A stretch of 12,596 nucleotides of DNA, from contig CP070790.1 in assembly GCA_020346805.1 (NCBI GenBank), positions 469,338-481,933 of the forward strand, written 5' to 3'. This document shows, piece after piece, positions 1 through 7,046 of this stretch. This DNA is from Planctomycetota bacterium (GTDB lineage Bacteria > Planctomycetota > Phycisphaerae > UBA1845 > PWPN01). The notes beneath the pieces are model-generated. The model saw nothing but the letters and a program-made list of their open reading frames with translations, did no database searches and was not told the DNA's origin. The stretch's first letter is position 1. Every line of letters begins with the position of its first letter. Made by a program: the position numbers and the translations under genes.

Positions 1-317
1 AACAGATCGCGAGCGTACCTGCAAAACAGATCGATGTTGATCTGCGGCGGGCAAGGCTCGTTCAAATGGTGGGCCCGCATGAAATTAAGCTGCACACCTT
101 CATTGCCCACGTTGACCATCTTGACCCCGGGCAAAATGACTTTACCAAAATAGTTACACCACAAAGCAATCCACGAAGCCCCATTGACCAGCCCCAGTTT
201 TTTGCCGGCTAACTTGGGATCGGGCCCCTGTTCGTCCGCCAGTTGAGGAACACCGGTCACCTTCATGTAATCGCCGAACAATCGAATCGGATCAATACCG
301 AATGGATTTGCCGCCAT
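1..317 (-). CDS. 5' part of a gene cut by the left edge; possibly an Asp/Glu racemase-fold protein
   Basis: I translated 105 codons from an ATG at 315-317 on the minus strand, open to the window edge. AGGAGA lies about 7 nt upstream of the ATG, which supports the start. The protein begins MAANPFGIDPIRLFGDYMK and has no signal peptide. Around residues 37-75 it shows a strand-rich segment, KKLGLVNGASWIALW, followed by YFGKVILPGVKMVNVGNEG, then an NFMRAHHLNEPCPPQ stretch. The pattern of a first beta strand plus a GASW turn reminds me of the Asp/Glu/hydantoin racemase superfamily, but I cannot see the catalytic cysteine pair because most of the gene is missing. It lies on the same strand as the propeller protein, 195 nt downstream of it, so co-transcription is possible but not shown. 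The start and reading frame are solid; the family assignment is a weak guess. Confidence 0.75.
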   Translation of the reverse strand, partial: MAANPFGIDPIRLFGDYMKVTGVPQLADEQGPDPKLAGKKLGLVNGASWIALWCNYFGKVILPGVKMVNVGNEGVQLNFMRAHHLNEPCPPQINIDLFCRYARDL

Positions 318-375
318 GGCCTTTTCTCCTATTGCCGTTATGTCATTACCCCCCGTCCCCGCGGGTAAACTCCAG

Positions 376-438
376 CGGGAATCCAGCTCTCCTCCTTTAC
401 TCCAGACTCCGGACTACAGACTCCAAACTGGATTCCCG
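376..438. repeat. Inverted-repeat element between two minus-strand genes
   Basis: CGGGAATCCAG (376-386) is an exact 11-bp inverted copy of CTGGATTCCCG (428-438). The loop contains three near-tandem AGACTCC-like units at 401-424. The right arm nests a second hairpin, ATTCCCG (432-438) against CGGGAAT (445-451). Variants of gtcattcccg...cgggaatcca elements are widely dispersed in environmental bacterial genomes, so this is probably one copy of a REP/MITE-like intergenic repeat. It could also serve as the 3' structure of the minus-strand gene that ends at 513. No transposase or target duplication is visible. Confidence 0.6.
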
Positions 439-468
439 ATCGAGCGGGAATGACGCGATGTTATACTA

Positions 469-493
469 CATTCCCCGACCAAGTCGAGGAATG
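469..493 (-). terminator. Hairpin just downstream of the propeller/dockerin gene, possible terminator
   Basis: CATTCCCCGAC (469-479) faces GTCGAGGAATG (483-493) across a 3-nt loop, with one mismatch. It sits 20 nt past the stop of the minus-strand gene ending at 513. There is no T-run after the stem on either strand, so an intrinsic terminator is unproven. It may instead be an mRNA 3'-end stabiliser or a second unit of the neighbouring repeat element. Confidence 0.25.
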
Positions 494-512
494 ATACTGA
501 TCGCATATATAC

Positions 513-2282
513 TCATCGATTGGGATTATAGCAACCGGGCGGGTTGTTAGGACCGGCCATACAGGAATAAAAGATATCGAAGTCAAATTCATCAACGTCA
601 TTATCCCCCTGCAAATCGGCATACTCGCATCCCGGCTCGAGTAATACTCCATCGCCGGAAAGACAGGCCTGAAAGCGCCCGCAATCCTCCTGGTCCACGT
701 CGCGGTCAAAGTCGAAATCACCGGGAGGATACGGCTGGGCCTGGGTATGTACCCCGCCGGCATAATTGGGTGTGCCGTCGTGAGCAAAGGCGGCGTAGTA
801 ATAGGTCAAACTCTGTTCCAGCCTCTCATGTACATAGCTATCGTTTGAGTTTGGCGTACCGGCTTTGTCCACCGCCAACTCACCATCATTTTCGTCAACC
901 GGATATGCGCCGTTGGTTTGATAGCGGATCATGACCCCCGTGTAATCGCTTTCCGATGGATTTGTCCAGGATAAGGTGTTAGTTGCGTTTCCGCCGGGAG
1001 TGGCGATAAAGTTGATCACCGGGCCCGGCGGGATGGTATCCGGTGTGGTGGTAAATCGCTGAGCAACAACATTGCCATTTTCCAGATTCATCACCGAACA
1101 GTATTGACCATCGCTCGGTCGAATGGAAAGCACCGGCGAACGAATACCCACTCCTGGAGCAAAAAGATATTCTGCCGGATTTATAGGCATCCCCACAGCG
1201 GAAACCTCCATACCCATAACCCAATTGGTCGCGTCTCTGGAGGTGAAATAGTAGGTATTACTCACCGGGTTATATGCCGGCCATGCCTTAAAACCTATGT
1301 CCTCTCCCGTCGGGGCATACACCACAAAGACTCCATTGGCTGAATTGCCAAATCGATCGAAGACCATACCATAGGTGTCATAATTGCTGGCTGCAGTAAG
1401 TTTGGTAATCCCCATCGCGTATTTGCCATCCGTAGGATTACACACAAAACCACCGAGGTTGTCCTGGCCGTTGGGATTGGTGCTCGGGTTCAGCGGAACA
1501 TAGATAGGAATATTGGTTCCTATTTTCGCACCGTTAGCATCAATCCTTTGGCCATAAATATCCTTGTAGGGATTATCTTGCGGCACACCATCAGGTAGAT
1601 TGCGCATATCCTCCCAGACAACCATGTACTCGTTGTAGATGGGGTTGTAGGCGGGTAAGGCAGTCCAATGCATGCGATTATCTACTTCGCTCAATCTGGT
1701 ATAGCTGGTGAGTGGAGAACCGGTGCTATCAAATAAGCGGCAAAATGTCTGCAATTCGCCGCCACTAATTTTTTCCTTCCAGGTCACCAGGTATCTATTG
1801 TTTGTCGAGTCGTGGGCAACATGCGTATCATTTTGGTATCCGCTCTTAACCACCAGGCTGATGTGGCCGCCAATGGGATTACCACCGCTGTCATAACGCT
1901 GGCCGAAAACATCCTCGTTATCCGTACCGACACCGGCCTTATAAACGACAAACCATTCATGATTGGTAGAGTTATAAATAACCTCCCCCAGTGTGGTACT
2001 GTAAACTGAAGGATTATCGCAGACGTAAAACTCCGAGCCCACCAAATTGCCGGTAGTGGCATTGAAACGCTGCCCCTTCAGTTGCCAACTGTACGGTGCT
2101 GTGACATCCATCCACACGGCCATGTGTTCGTTGGAATAGGCGTTATAAGCGGCCGATATGGAATGGGCTCCGGAACCATTGGTGTAAATCAGCGAACCCA
2201 CCAGGTTTACTGCCTGAGAACTTGTCTGCGGGATTATCAGTCCCAATAGCAAGATCGAAACCAGCAACATATTTGTACGCAT
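513..2282 (-). CDS. Secreted seven-bladed beta-propeller protein with Fn3 and dockerin-like C-terminus
   Basis: A 589-residue exported protein of unknown substrate. I chose the ATG at 2282 because it begins MRTNMLLVSILLLGLIIPQ, a clean signal peptide (positive charge, then hydrophobic core). The longer reading frame starts at a TTG (2333) with poor spacing and puts a charged stretch in front. Residues about 45-410 hold seven divergent repeats of 50-69 residues. Each pairs a strand like YNPIYNEYMVVWED with a strand like IYGQRIDANGAKIG, which suggests a seven-bladed propeller. Residues about 417-515 look like a fibronectin type III domain (WTNPSESDYTGVMIRY). Residues about 520-580 carry two Asp-rich calcium-loop-like repeats (DFDFDRDVDQEDCGRFQACLSG split by a Cys; DLQGDNDVDEFDFDIFYSC), the planctomycete dockerin-like type. 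It is probably extracellular or envelope-attached and carbohydrate or protein binding. The enzymatic role is unknown, and it may be unrelated to the sugar genes next to it. Confidence 0.85.
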   Translation of the reverse strand: MRTNMLLVSILLLGLIIPQTSSQAVNLVGSLIYTNGSGAHSISAAYNAYSNEHMAVWMDVTAPYSWQLKGQRFNATTGNLVGSEFYVCDNPSVYSTTLGEVIYNSTNHEWFVVYKAGVGTDNEDVFGQRYDSGGNPIGGHISLVVKSGYQNDTHVAHDSTNNRYLVTWKEKISGGELQTFCRLFDSTGSPLTSYTRLSEVDNRMHWTALPAYNPIYNEYMVVWEDMRNLPDGVPQDNPYKDIYGQRIDANGAKIGTNIPIYVPLNPSTNPNGQDNLGGFVCNPTDGKYAMGITKLTAASNYDTYGMVFDRFGNSANGVFVVYAPTGEDIGFKAWPAYNPVSNTYYFTSRDATNWVMGMEVSAVGMPINPAEYLFAPGVGIRSPVLSIRPSDGQYCSVMNLENGNVVAQRFTTTPDTIPPGPVINFIATPGGNATNTLSWTNPSESDYTGVMIRYQTNGAYPVDENDGELAVDKAGTPNSNDSYVHERLEQSLTYYYAAFAHDGTPNYAGGVHTQAQPYPPGDFDFDRDVDQEDCGRFQACLSGDGVLLEPGCEYADLQGDNDVDEFDFDIFYSCMAGPNNPPGCYNPNR

Positions 2283-2350
2283 ACTCGTATCTCGATCCTC
2301 AACATGCCGGCGGAACTCTGACTCCACGACCAATACCTTACATATATATT

Positions 2351-2356
2351 ATTATA
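2351..2356 (-). promoter_or_regulatory. Candidate -10 for the propeller/dockerin gene
   Basis: TATAAT reads on the minus strand within an AT-rich tract (2341-2366), about 70 nt upstream of the chosen ATG. A TTGTTC lies only 13 nt further upstream, so no well-spaced -35 is seen. Weak assignment, based on sequence match and position only. Confidence 0.25.
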
Positions 2357-2537
2357 AACATATAAACCGGAACAAGCGCCGAATATTCACTCAAAGTTCA
2401 ATAAGAACATGCATAATACACAAATCGAGGGCATGCCATTCATATACCCCAATTCGCGTAGGACTAAATTAATTGTCACAATCACGGATATTGGGAAGAA
2501 TTGACCCATCCCTTGTTAAGGGAATAACCATCTGAGA

Positions 2538-3515
2538 TTACTTTTTTGAAACTTTCAGCATTTCCTTGGCTTTGGCAACAACGTCCTCGGAGGTCATATT
2601 ATATCGGGCCAATAAATCGTTCACATGCCCGGTATGTATAAAATCTTCAGGATCGGTACCAATGGTTCCCACCGGAATCTGTCTCCCTGCCCGAGTCAAA
2701 GTTTCGGCCACCAGTGAAAACAACCCCCCGCTGACACAGTGATTCTCCAGGGTAATAATCGCATTAACCTTTGAAGCCATGTCGCGGAGCATTTCAGTAT
2801 CGAATGGCTTGAGACTGGGGTGGTGATCGAGGCGAACTTTGATACCCATTTTGGCAAGCTTCTCGGCAGCCAGCTTGGCGGTCTTGATCATGTAGCCGGT
2901 ACTGACCAGACCGATATCGGCGCCACGATCGATAACGGTTACGCCCTTGCCCAGTTGGAACTTATAGACGGCACCGATTTCGTCATCTTCTACCTCGCAA
3001 CGAACGATACGTATATAAAAAGGCCCGTCGGTCTCCACCGCCGTCCGCAACACCTGCCGCATTTCCTCATTACATCCAGGCTCGACAACGTGAAGATTAG
3101 GAATGCGTAACAGCAAACCCAGTTCCTTATCACTCTGGTGCGTCGCCCCGGCCTTGCCGGTAAACAGTCCGACGTAGGCGCCGAGAAATTTCACATTCAA
3201 GTTGCTGTAGGCCACCGAGACATACAACTGATCCATGAAACGCCGGCAGAAGGCGTCAAAAGTACAGGGAAAGGGTATGAAACCCTCCTGGCTGAGTCCG
3301 GCACTGACACTTATCAGGTTTTGCTCGGCAATTCCCACCTTAATTAGCTTCTGGGGGTGGAAGTATTCAAAGATATGCAGCCCCGAGCTGCTTCGCAAAT
3401 CACCATCCAGGGCGATGATGTTCTCGTATTCACCGGCCAGATCTGCCAGGGCGTATCCCATTTGATAGCGCATCTCTTTAGTGGAGTCGCGAGCTGGTAT
3501 GGTAAACTGAGCCAT
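2538..3515 (-). CDS. Transketolase, C-terminal (pyrimidine-binding) subunit
   Basis: This 325-residue subunit would join the upstream gene product to form a cytoplasmic TPP enzyme that transfers a two-carbon ketol unit between sugars. Visible family features are the catalytic glutamate in GIAEQN (E64) that activates the TPP pyrimidine, the aromatic-rich CTFDAFCRRFMDQ segment (84-96) lining the cofactor, GATHQ (123-127), RIPNLHVVEPG (137-147), and ENH (257-259) in the C-terminal domain. Length is normal for the split form. AAGGA 9 nt upstream supports the ATG. It follows the N-terminal subunit gene with a 14-nt gap, so the two are almost certainly co-transcribed and translated in matched amounts. 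Split transketolases in sugar loci often act on unusual substrates (for example the AptA/AptB apulose-4-phosphate transketolase), so housekeeping pentose phosphate activity should not be assumed. Confidence 0.92.
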   Translation of the reverse strand: MAQFTIPARDSTKEMRYQMGYALADLAGEYENIIALDGDLRSSSGLHIFEYFHPQKLIKVGIAEQNLISVSAGLSQEGFIPFPCTFDAFCRRFMDQLYVSVAYSNLNVKFLGAYVGLFTGKAGATHQSDKELGLLLRIPNLHVVEPGCNEEMRQVLRTAVETDGPFYIRIVRCEVEDDEIGAVYKFQLGKGVTVIDRGADIGLVSTGYMIKTAKLAAEKLAKMGIKVRLDHHPSLKPFDTEMLRDMASKVNAIITLENHCVSGGLFSLVAETLTRAGRQIPVGTIGTDPEDFIHTGHVNDLLARYNMTSEDVVAKAKEMLKVSKK

Positions 3516-3529
3516 TGATATATCCTTAT

Positions 3530-4579
3530 TTAAGCCTGTTTTTCCACAATTTGATCCGGATTATCGTGTACCGGCGGCACGATGCTAATTGCTTCCCCGA
3601 GCTTGCGGGGGAATTCTTCCGGGACATCCAATCGCCGGCCGTCCCGCTCCCAAAGCTCCATCAACCAATCCTGGGCCATACTTACTTCACGGGGGGCGCT
3701 GGTATGCCAGTTAGGATTAAGCTCACACATGCCGATATCCTTGCCCTTGATGGTGTTGAGAATAATCGCATTGGGTTTTCCCCGGCGCTGAGTATGCAAG
3801 GTGCTGAATAGATCGATAAGTTCAGCTACGTTATGGCCGTTATTGGTTTCCCAAGGTTCGACATTGAAAGCAGCCAACTTGTCAGCCAGCGGCTCAATAC
3901 TCATATCTTGAGCTACGAAGCCCTTGGCCTGGACTTTATTGTTGTCGATGATGAAAACCAGATTATCCAACCTGTAATGACCGGCGGACATGAAGGCTTC
4001 CCAGACCGAGCCTTCGTTGCACTCGCCGTCGCCGATAATGACATAGACCATCCTGCTGCCTTCATCCGGCCCATGGCGTTGTATTCCCAGGGCCCGACCC
4101 ACGGCCACCCCCGGAATCTGACCCAAGGACCCCCCCGCTATGTCTATACCCGGCGTGGTGTTGCTATCCGGATGACTTTCCAGAAAAGAATCCCACGATC
4201 CATATCCCTTGAGATCCTTCAGGTCAAAATATCCGAAGAGGGCCAATGCCGCATAAAAGGCGGGGCAGGCGTGACATTTAGACAAATACAAGACATCACG
4301 CTGTAACCAATCGGGATTGGTGGGGTCAAACTTGAGCACATAATTGAACATCACAGCCAATATCTCGGCTTCAGAGAAGCTGCCGCCGGGATGGCCCAGA
4401 GCCCCACAGGTCATCTCATACACGGAATAGCTTCTGATCAGATAAGCCAATAGCTCGGTTTGAGTCACCAACTCGTCGTATTGGCGATGGTGCGGATACA
4501 CCTCCTGAAAAATTTTGAAGTCCTTCCTGACAGGCCGCCAAATCTTTTCATATTCAAATGGATCCAGTTGATCGACCAT
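3530..4579 (-). CDS. Transketolase, N-terminal (TPP-diphosphate-binding) subunit
   Basis: A 349-residue subunit that binds the TPP diphosphate and Mg. The motif is GDGECNEGSVWEAF (from residue 183) ending in DNN (212-214), the classic GDG-x27-NN spacing. Other family signatures are GHPGGSFSEAE (62-72), the TPGIDIAGGSLGQ segment (about 142-154) and a WH near residue 291. I preferred the ATG at 4579 because AAGGAAAG sits about 9 nt upstream; the longer frame starts at a TTG (4597). It is somewhat longer than typical split N-terminal subunits (about 270-290 residues), with an extra N-terminal arm (FEYEKIWRPVRKD) and a C-terminal tail of about 45 residues. The usual SKGHAAP motif reads SKCHACP (100-106). 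It is first in the two-gene operon and divergent from the transporter gene. Confidence 0.92.
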   Translation of the reverse strand: MVDQLDPFEYEKIWRPVRKDFKIFQEVYPHHRQYDELVTQTELLAYLIRSYSVYEMTCGALGHPGGSFSEAEILAVMFNYVLKFDPTNPDWLQRDVLYLSKCHACPAFYAALALFGYFDLKDLKGYGSWDSFLESHPDSNTTPGIDIAGGSLGQIPGVAVGRALGIQRHGPDEGSRMVYVIIGDGECNEGSVWEAFMSAGHYRLDNLVFIIDNNKVQAKGFVAQDMSIEPLADKLAAFNVEPWETNNGHNVAELIDLFSTLHTQRRGKPNAIILNTIKGKDIGMCELNPNWHTSAPREVSMAQDWLMELWERDGRRLDVPEEFPRKLGEAISIVPPVHDNPDQIVEKQA

Positions 4580-4603
4580 CGAATGCTTTCCTTTCAATTT
4601 GTT

Positions 4604-4632
4604 TTGACTTAATCAGCCAGATTAGTTACAAA
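4604..4632 (+). promoter_or_regulatory. Candidate sigma70-like promoter for the sugar-acid transporter
   Basis: TTGACT (4604-4609), a 17-nt spacer, then TACAAA (4627-4632). Five of six and four of six bases match the sigma70 consensus. It would give a leader of about 150 nt that includes the GC-rich hairpin at 4718-4731. Prediction from sequence only. Confidence 0.3.
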
Positions 4633-4679
4633 CACCGGCTGGTCGAAATACCAGGTACTACATATTATTAGCGGTCTCG

Positions 4680-4685
4680 ATTATA
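4680..4685 (-). promoter_or_regulatory. Candidate -10 for the transketolase operon
   Basis: A perfect TATAAT on the minus strand, about 100 nt upstream of the transketolase ATG, inside the 207-bp divergent intergenic region. No convincing -35 lies 16-18 nt upstream, so the promoter may depend on an activator, or the match may be chance. Confidence 0.35.
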
Positions 4686-4717
4686 CTCTGCAACATTGGT
4701 GTTCTGCCATACCCTGG

Positions 4718-4731
4718 GCCGGCTTGCCGGC
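4718..4731 (+). other. GC-rich hairpin in the transporter leader
   Basis: GCCGGC-TT-GCCGGC is an exact stem of 6 bp, followed directly by CCGGC, so two registers are possible. It lies 56 nt upstream of the transporter ATG, in an otherwise AT-rich intergenic region. It could be a leader stem-loop or a small dispersed repeat; a T-run is absent, so it is not a terminator. Confidence 0.4.
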
Positions 4732-4786
4732 CGGCATGATTCAACCATGATCGCACGGTAAAGTAAACAAGCCTGTGAGGAATTAA

Positions 4787-6082
4787 ATGTCCGACGAAAC
4801 CCCGATGCTGGAAGCTGAAACAAGACAGAGCAAAACGCCTGTATGGAAATGGCTGATTTGCATGAATCTCTTCTTTGCCACGGTGTTAAACTACCTGGAT
4901 CGTCAGACCATGGCCATCTGTGCGGATCCGATCAAGGATGAGTTCGGCCTGAACAACGAACAGTTGGGCGAGTTATTCTCCGCTTTTCGCTGGGCTTATG
5001 CCGCCCTTCATATCCCTGCCGGTCTCCTGGTCGATCGGTTTCCGGTTCGAATGATATACACTATTGCGGTCGGCGTATGGTCGTTGGCCGGGGCGGCCGC
5101 CGGCTTTGTCCGCAGCTTTGTAACCCTGGCTTTTACCCGCGGGGCCCTTGGGGTAGGCGAGGCCTTCAACTGGCCCTGCGCGTTACGCGTGACCGCCAAT
5201 CTGCTGCCACCGAAAGATCGTGCGTTAGGCAACGGCATGTTCCAAAGCGGAACCGCCTTCGGTCCAATAATTGCTATTCTGATGGTTGCCCCAATTGCAA
5301 AGTATTTTGGGTGGCGACCCGCATTCATGCTGGTCGGAGGACTGGGGGCACTATGGATCGTCGCCTGGCTATTAATGACCAAAGGTCGAAACATCGAATC
5401 TGCGGACTATCAACAGGCCGAGGTCGAGAAGGGTAAATCCGGTTCAGGATCGATACTCAAGCAATTCAAGATTATTCTGGCAAATCCCGGCTTCTGGATA
5501 TTGCTGATAGCGGCGGGGACGATTAATCCCTGCCTCTACTTTCTGGCCGAATGGACCGTGATTTATATACAAGATCAAAAGGGCCTCGGAGAAAATCTTT
5601 TAAGGGCGGCCTTTATCACCATACCTATCTTTGTTGGTCTCGACCTGGGTAATCTCAGTGGTGGTGGACTGGTCAAGTATCTGACCCATAAAGGCTGGAC
5701 GGTTCGGCGAGCACGAGGTGTCACCGTGTTCTGTGGGGCATGCCTGGTCTCAAGCGCAATCATCGCTGACGCTTCAAGAAATCCCTATATCTGTGTGGCA
5801 TTGCTTGGCGTGACGGGATTCGGGATCGCGACGGTCATGACCAATTGGTTAGCCTGTATCCAGGACATATCGTTCGCCAATGTGGGCCTGACCATGGGCT
5901 TGCTGGGCGGATTCGGCTGCGTCACCGGCGCCCTCGTGAATCCCATGATTGGCCGATACGTAGATCAGACCCACCACTATCACAATGTCTTTATAGCCCT
6001 GGCGATGGCTCCCATGATTGCCTCCATATCAATCATTCTCTTCGATACCATAATTGCCCGGCAACGAAAGGCGGCAACCTGA
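4787..6082 (+). CDS. MFS transporter, anion:cation symporter family (hexuronate/sugar-acid type)
   Basis: A 431-residue inner-membrane protein with about 12 hydrophobic segments. The NYLDRQTMAI motif (35-44) at the end of the first helix, the LVDRFPVR loop (81-88, MFS motif A) and RGALGVGEAFNWP (118-130) are hallmarks of the ACS family, which includes ExuT (hexuronates), GudP/GarP (glucarate/galactarate) and DgoT (galactonate). It probably imports a carboxylated monosaccharide with protons. GAGGA 6-10 nt upstream fixes the start. It is divergent from the transketolase operon and convergent with the cyclase-family gene (34 nt between stops). Substrate identity cannot be read from sequence; the kinase and transketolase neighbours suggest a small sugar acid. 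Confidence 0.93.
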   Translation: MSDETPMLEAETRQSKTPVWKWLICMNLFFATVLNYLDRQTMAICADPIKDEFGLNNEQLGELFSAFRWAYAALHIPAGLLVDRFPVRMIYTIAVGVWSLAGAAAGFVRSFVTLAFTRGALGVGEAFNWPCALRVTANLLPPKDRALGNGMFQSGTAFGPIIAILMVAPIAKYFGWRPAFMLVGGLGALWIVAWLLMTKGRNIESADYQQAEVEKGKSGSGSILKQFKIILANPGFWILLIAAGTINPCLYFLAEWTVIYIQDQKGLGENLLRAAFITIPIFVGLDLGNLSGGGLVKYLTHKGWTVRRARGVTVFCGACLVSSAIIADASRNPYICVALLGVTGFGIATVMTNWLACIQDISFANVGLTMGLLGGFGCVTGALVNPMIGRYVDQTHHYHNVFIALAMAPMIASISIILFDTIIARQRKAAT

Positions 6083-6116
6083 CGGGGAATAGAATCCCAT
6101 CTGGAAACTTGATCGC

Positions 6117-6827
6117 TCAGACAAAGGCTATGGCCCGAATAGGAAATGAATCGAGGCCGCCCATAGCCGGGGGAACACCGAAGAAGGTAAACCGCGAAAC
6201 GGGTAAAGCATCTAAGTTTACCAGCCCCTCTATGATGGGAATGTCTTTGGATAGCAAATAATCGTGAATATAGTACTGCTGGAGATCCTTGAATACGATG
6301 GCGGGATTTTCGGGAAAGACTGTGTCATCTATACCAACCATCTTAATTAGCAAATCAGCCAGGTAACGAGCGATGGCCTGACCCAGGTAAGGTCGATCCT
6401 GACCCCCATATGGGCCGTTGCCGAAGAGTACGATATCATTGGGACGAACACCGGCGTCTTCAACTAAAGGGGGAAGGATTTCCTCACCTTTGCCGCATCT
6501 GGCAAGATTGACAAAGACGGCCGGTCCATAAAAGGTTTCCAGGGGCACTTCGCTTACGTCCATCCCGCTGCGCCCATGTCGAGGCTCCATGAAGTGGGAC
6601 GGTGCCTCCACATGCGTGGATATATGATTTTCCATCTCGATTTCGTGCATTATTTCACCGGGAGGAAAAGTGAAGGATTTTATCTCATATTTCCGGGGCC
6701 CCAGCCCCACCGGGCCGCTCACTTTTGAGGGCTCAATTCTTTTGCTCAAATCGATAACCCGATGGGCAGCCAGCACGTCAGCCAGGCAGTTATCATAAAG
6801 ATTTTTGTCTGGATCTTGCCGATCCAT
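6117..6827 (-). CDS. Cyclase-family metal-dependent hydrolase (kynurenine formamidase-like fold)
   Basis: A 236-residue cytoplasmic protein of the cyclase family (Pfam Cyclase; relatives include KynB formamidase and isatin hydrolase). The metal motif HxGTHxDxPxH appears here as H68-ISTH-V-E-APSH78: both His and the last His are kept, Gly is replaced by Ser, and the Asp ligand by Glu74. Downstream family features are the LFGNGPYGG strand-turn (134-142), HDYLL (188-192), IIEGLVNLDAL (198-208) and the GGLDSFPIRAIA C-terminal strand (223-234). The start is well supported by GGAGG about 7 nt upstream of the ATG. It is divergent from the DUF1537 kinase, sharing a 219-bp promoter region, so the two probably work together. 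A lactone, amide or enol-acid substrate derived from the imported sugar acid is an inference. Kynurenine breakdown is unlikely given the neighbours. Confidence 0.85.
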   Translation of the reverse strand: MDRQDPDKNLYDNCLADVLAAHRVIDLSKRIEPSKVSGPVGLGPRKYEIKSFTFPPGEIMHEIEMENHISTHVEAPSHFMEPRHGRSGMDVSEVPLETFYGPAVFVNLARCGKGEEILPPLVEDAGVRPNDIVLFGNGPYGGQDRPYLGQAIARYLADLLIKMVGIDDTVFPENPAIVFKDLQQYYIHDYLLSKDIPIIEGLVNLDALPVSRFTFFGVPPAMGGLDSFPIRAIAFV

Positions 6828-6911
6828 GCCACACCTCCACAGCAGTCGTCCTCATTAAGCCAAGAACATCCATTAATACAACAACAAACTTCCAGCTTGA
6901 TAGATCCTCGA

Positions 6912-6917
6912 TATAAT
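6912..6917 (+). promoter_or_regulatory. Candidate -10 for the kinase gene
   Basis: A perfect TATAAT on the plus strand, about 130 nt upstream of the TTG start of the kinase. No consensus -35 at the right distance. The palindrome at 6940-6954 would fall roughly 15-30 nt downstream of the resulting transcript start, a position suited to a repressor. Confidence 0.3.
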
Positions 6918-6939
6918 AGATTTTTAATATACGATTCGG

Positions 6940-6954
6940 TATTGTAGCACAATA
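6940..6954. promoter_or_regulatory. Palindromic operator candidate between hydrolase and kinase genes
   Basis: TATTGT-AGC-ACAATA: exact 6-bp arms around 3 nt. It lies near the middle of the divergent intergenic region 6828-7046. TTGT/ACAA half-sites are used by several GntR-type regulators, including the GntR/LacI hybrid AraR of Bacillus. A hybrid regulator of that architecture is encoded at 8674-9840, so it is the natural candidate to bind here. Binding is inferred. Confidence 0.45.
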
Positions 6955-7046
6955 TCATCGGCATGGTTACGACGTCGTCGAAAACTTGCTAATAACTTTG
7001 AATCTGTCATTATCCAGATGACAGGTCGACAATTGGAGAAATAAGT

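Noticed and set aside
302..550. 82-residue plus-strand frame over the left intergenic repeat
   Set aside because: Low-complexity translation of the inverted-repeat element, overlapping the start of the left-edge gene.
461..787. 108-residue minus-strand frame inside the propeller gene's 3' end
   Set aside because: Overlaps a better-supported gene on the same strand in another frame; no family signature and no ribosome binding site.
2509..2523. TCCCTT-GTT-AAGGGA hairpin as terminator of the transketolase operon
   Set aside because: Only 6 bp and no T-run downstream on the minus strand; kept out of the feature list.
4580..4597. Longer transketolase N-terminal start at TTG 4597
   Set aside because: ATG 4579 has a well-spaced AAGGAAAG ribosome binding site; the extra six residues show no conservation I can see.
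4689..4709. Sigma54-like TGGCA...TTGCA on the minus strand upstream of the transketolase operon
   Set aside because: 15 nt separate the GG and GC dinucleotides, whereas sigma54 promoters need 10.
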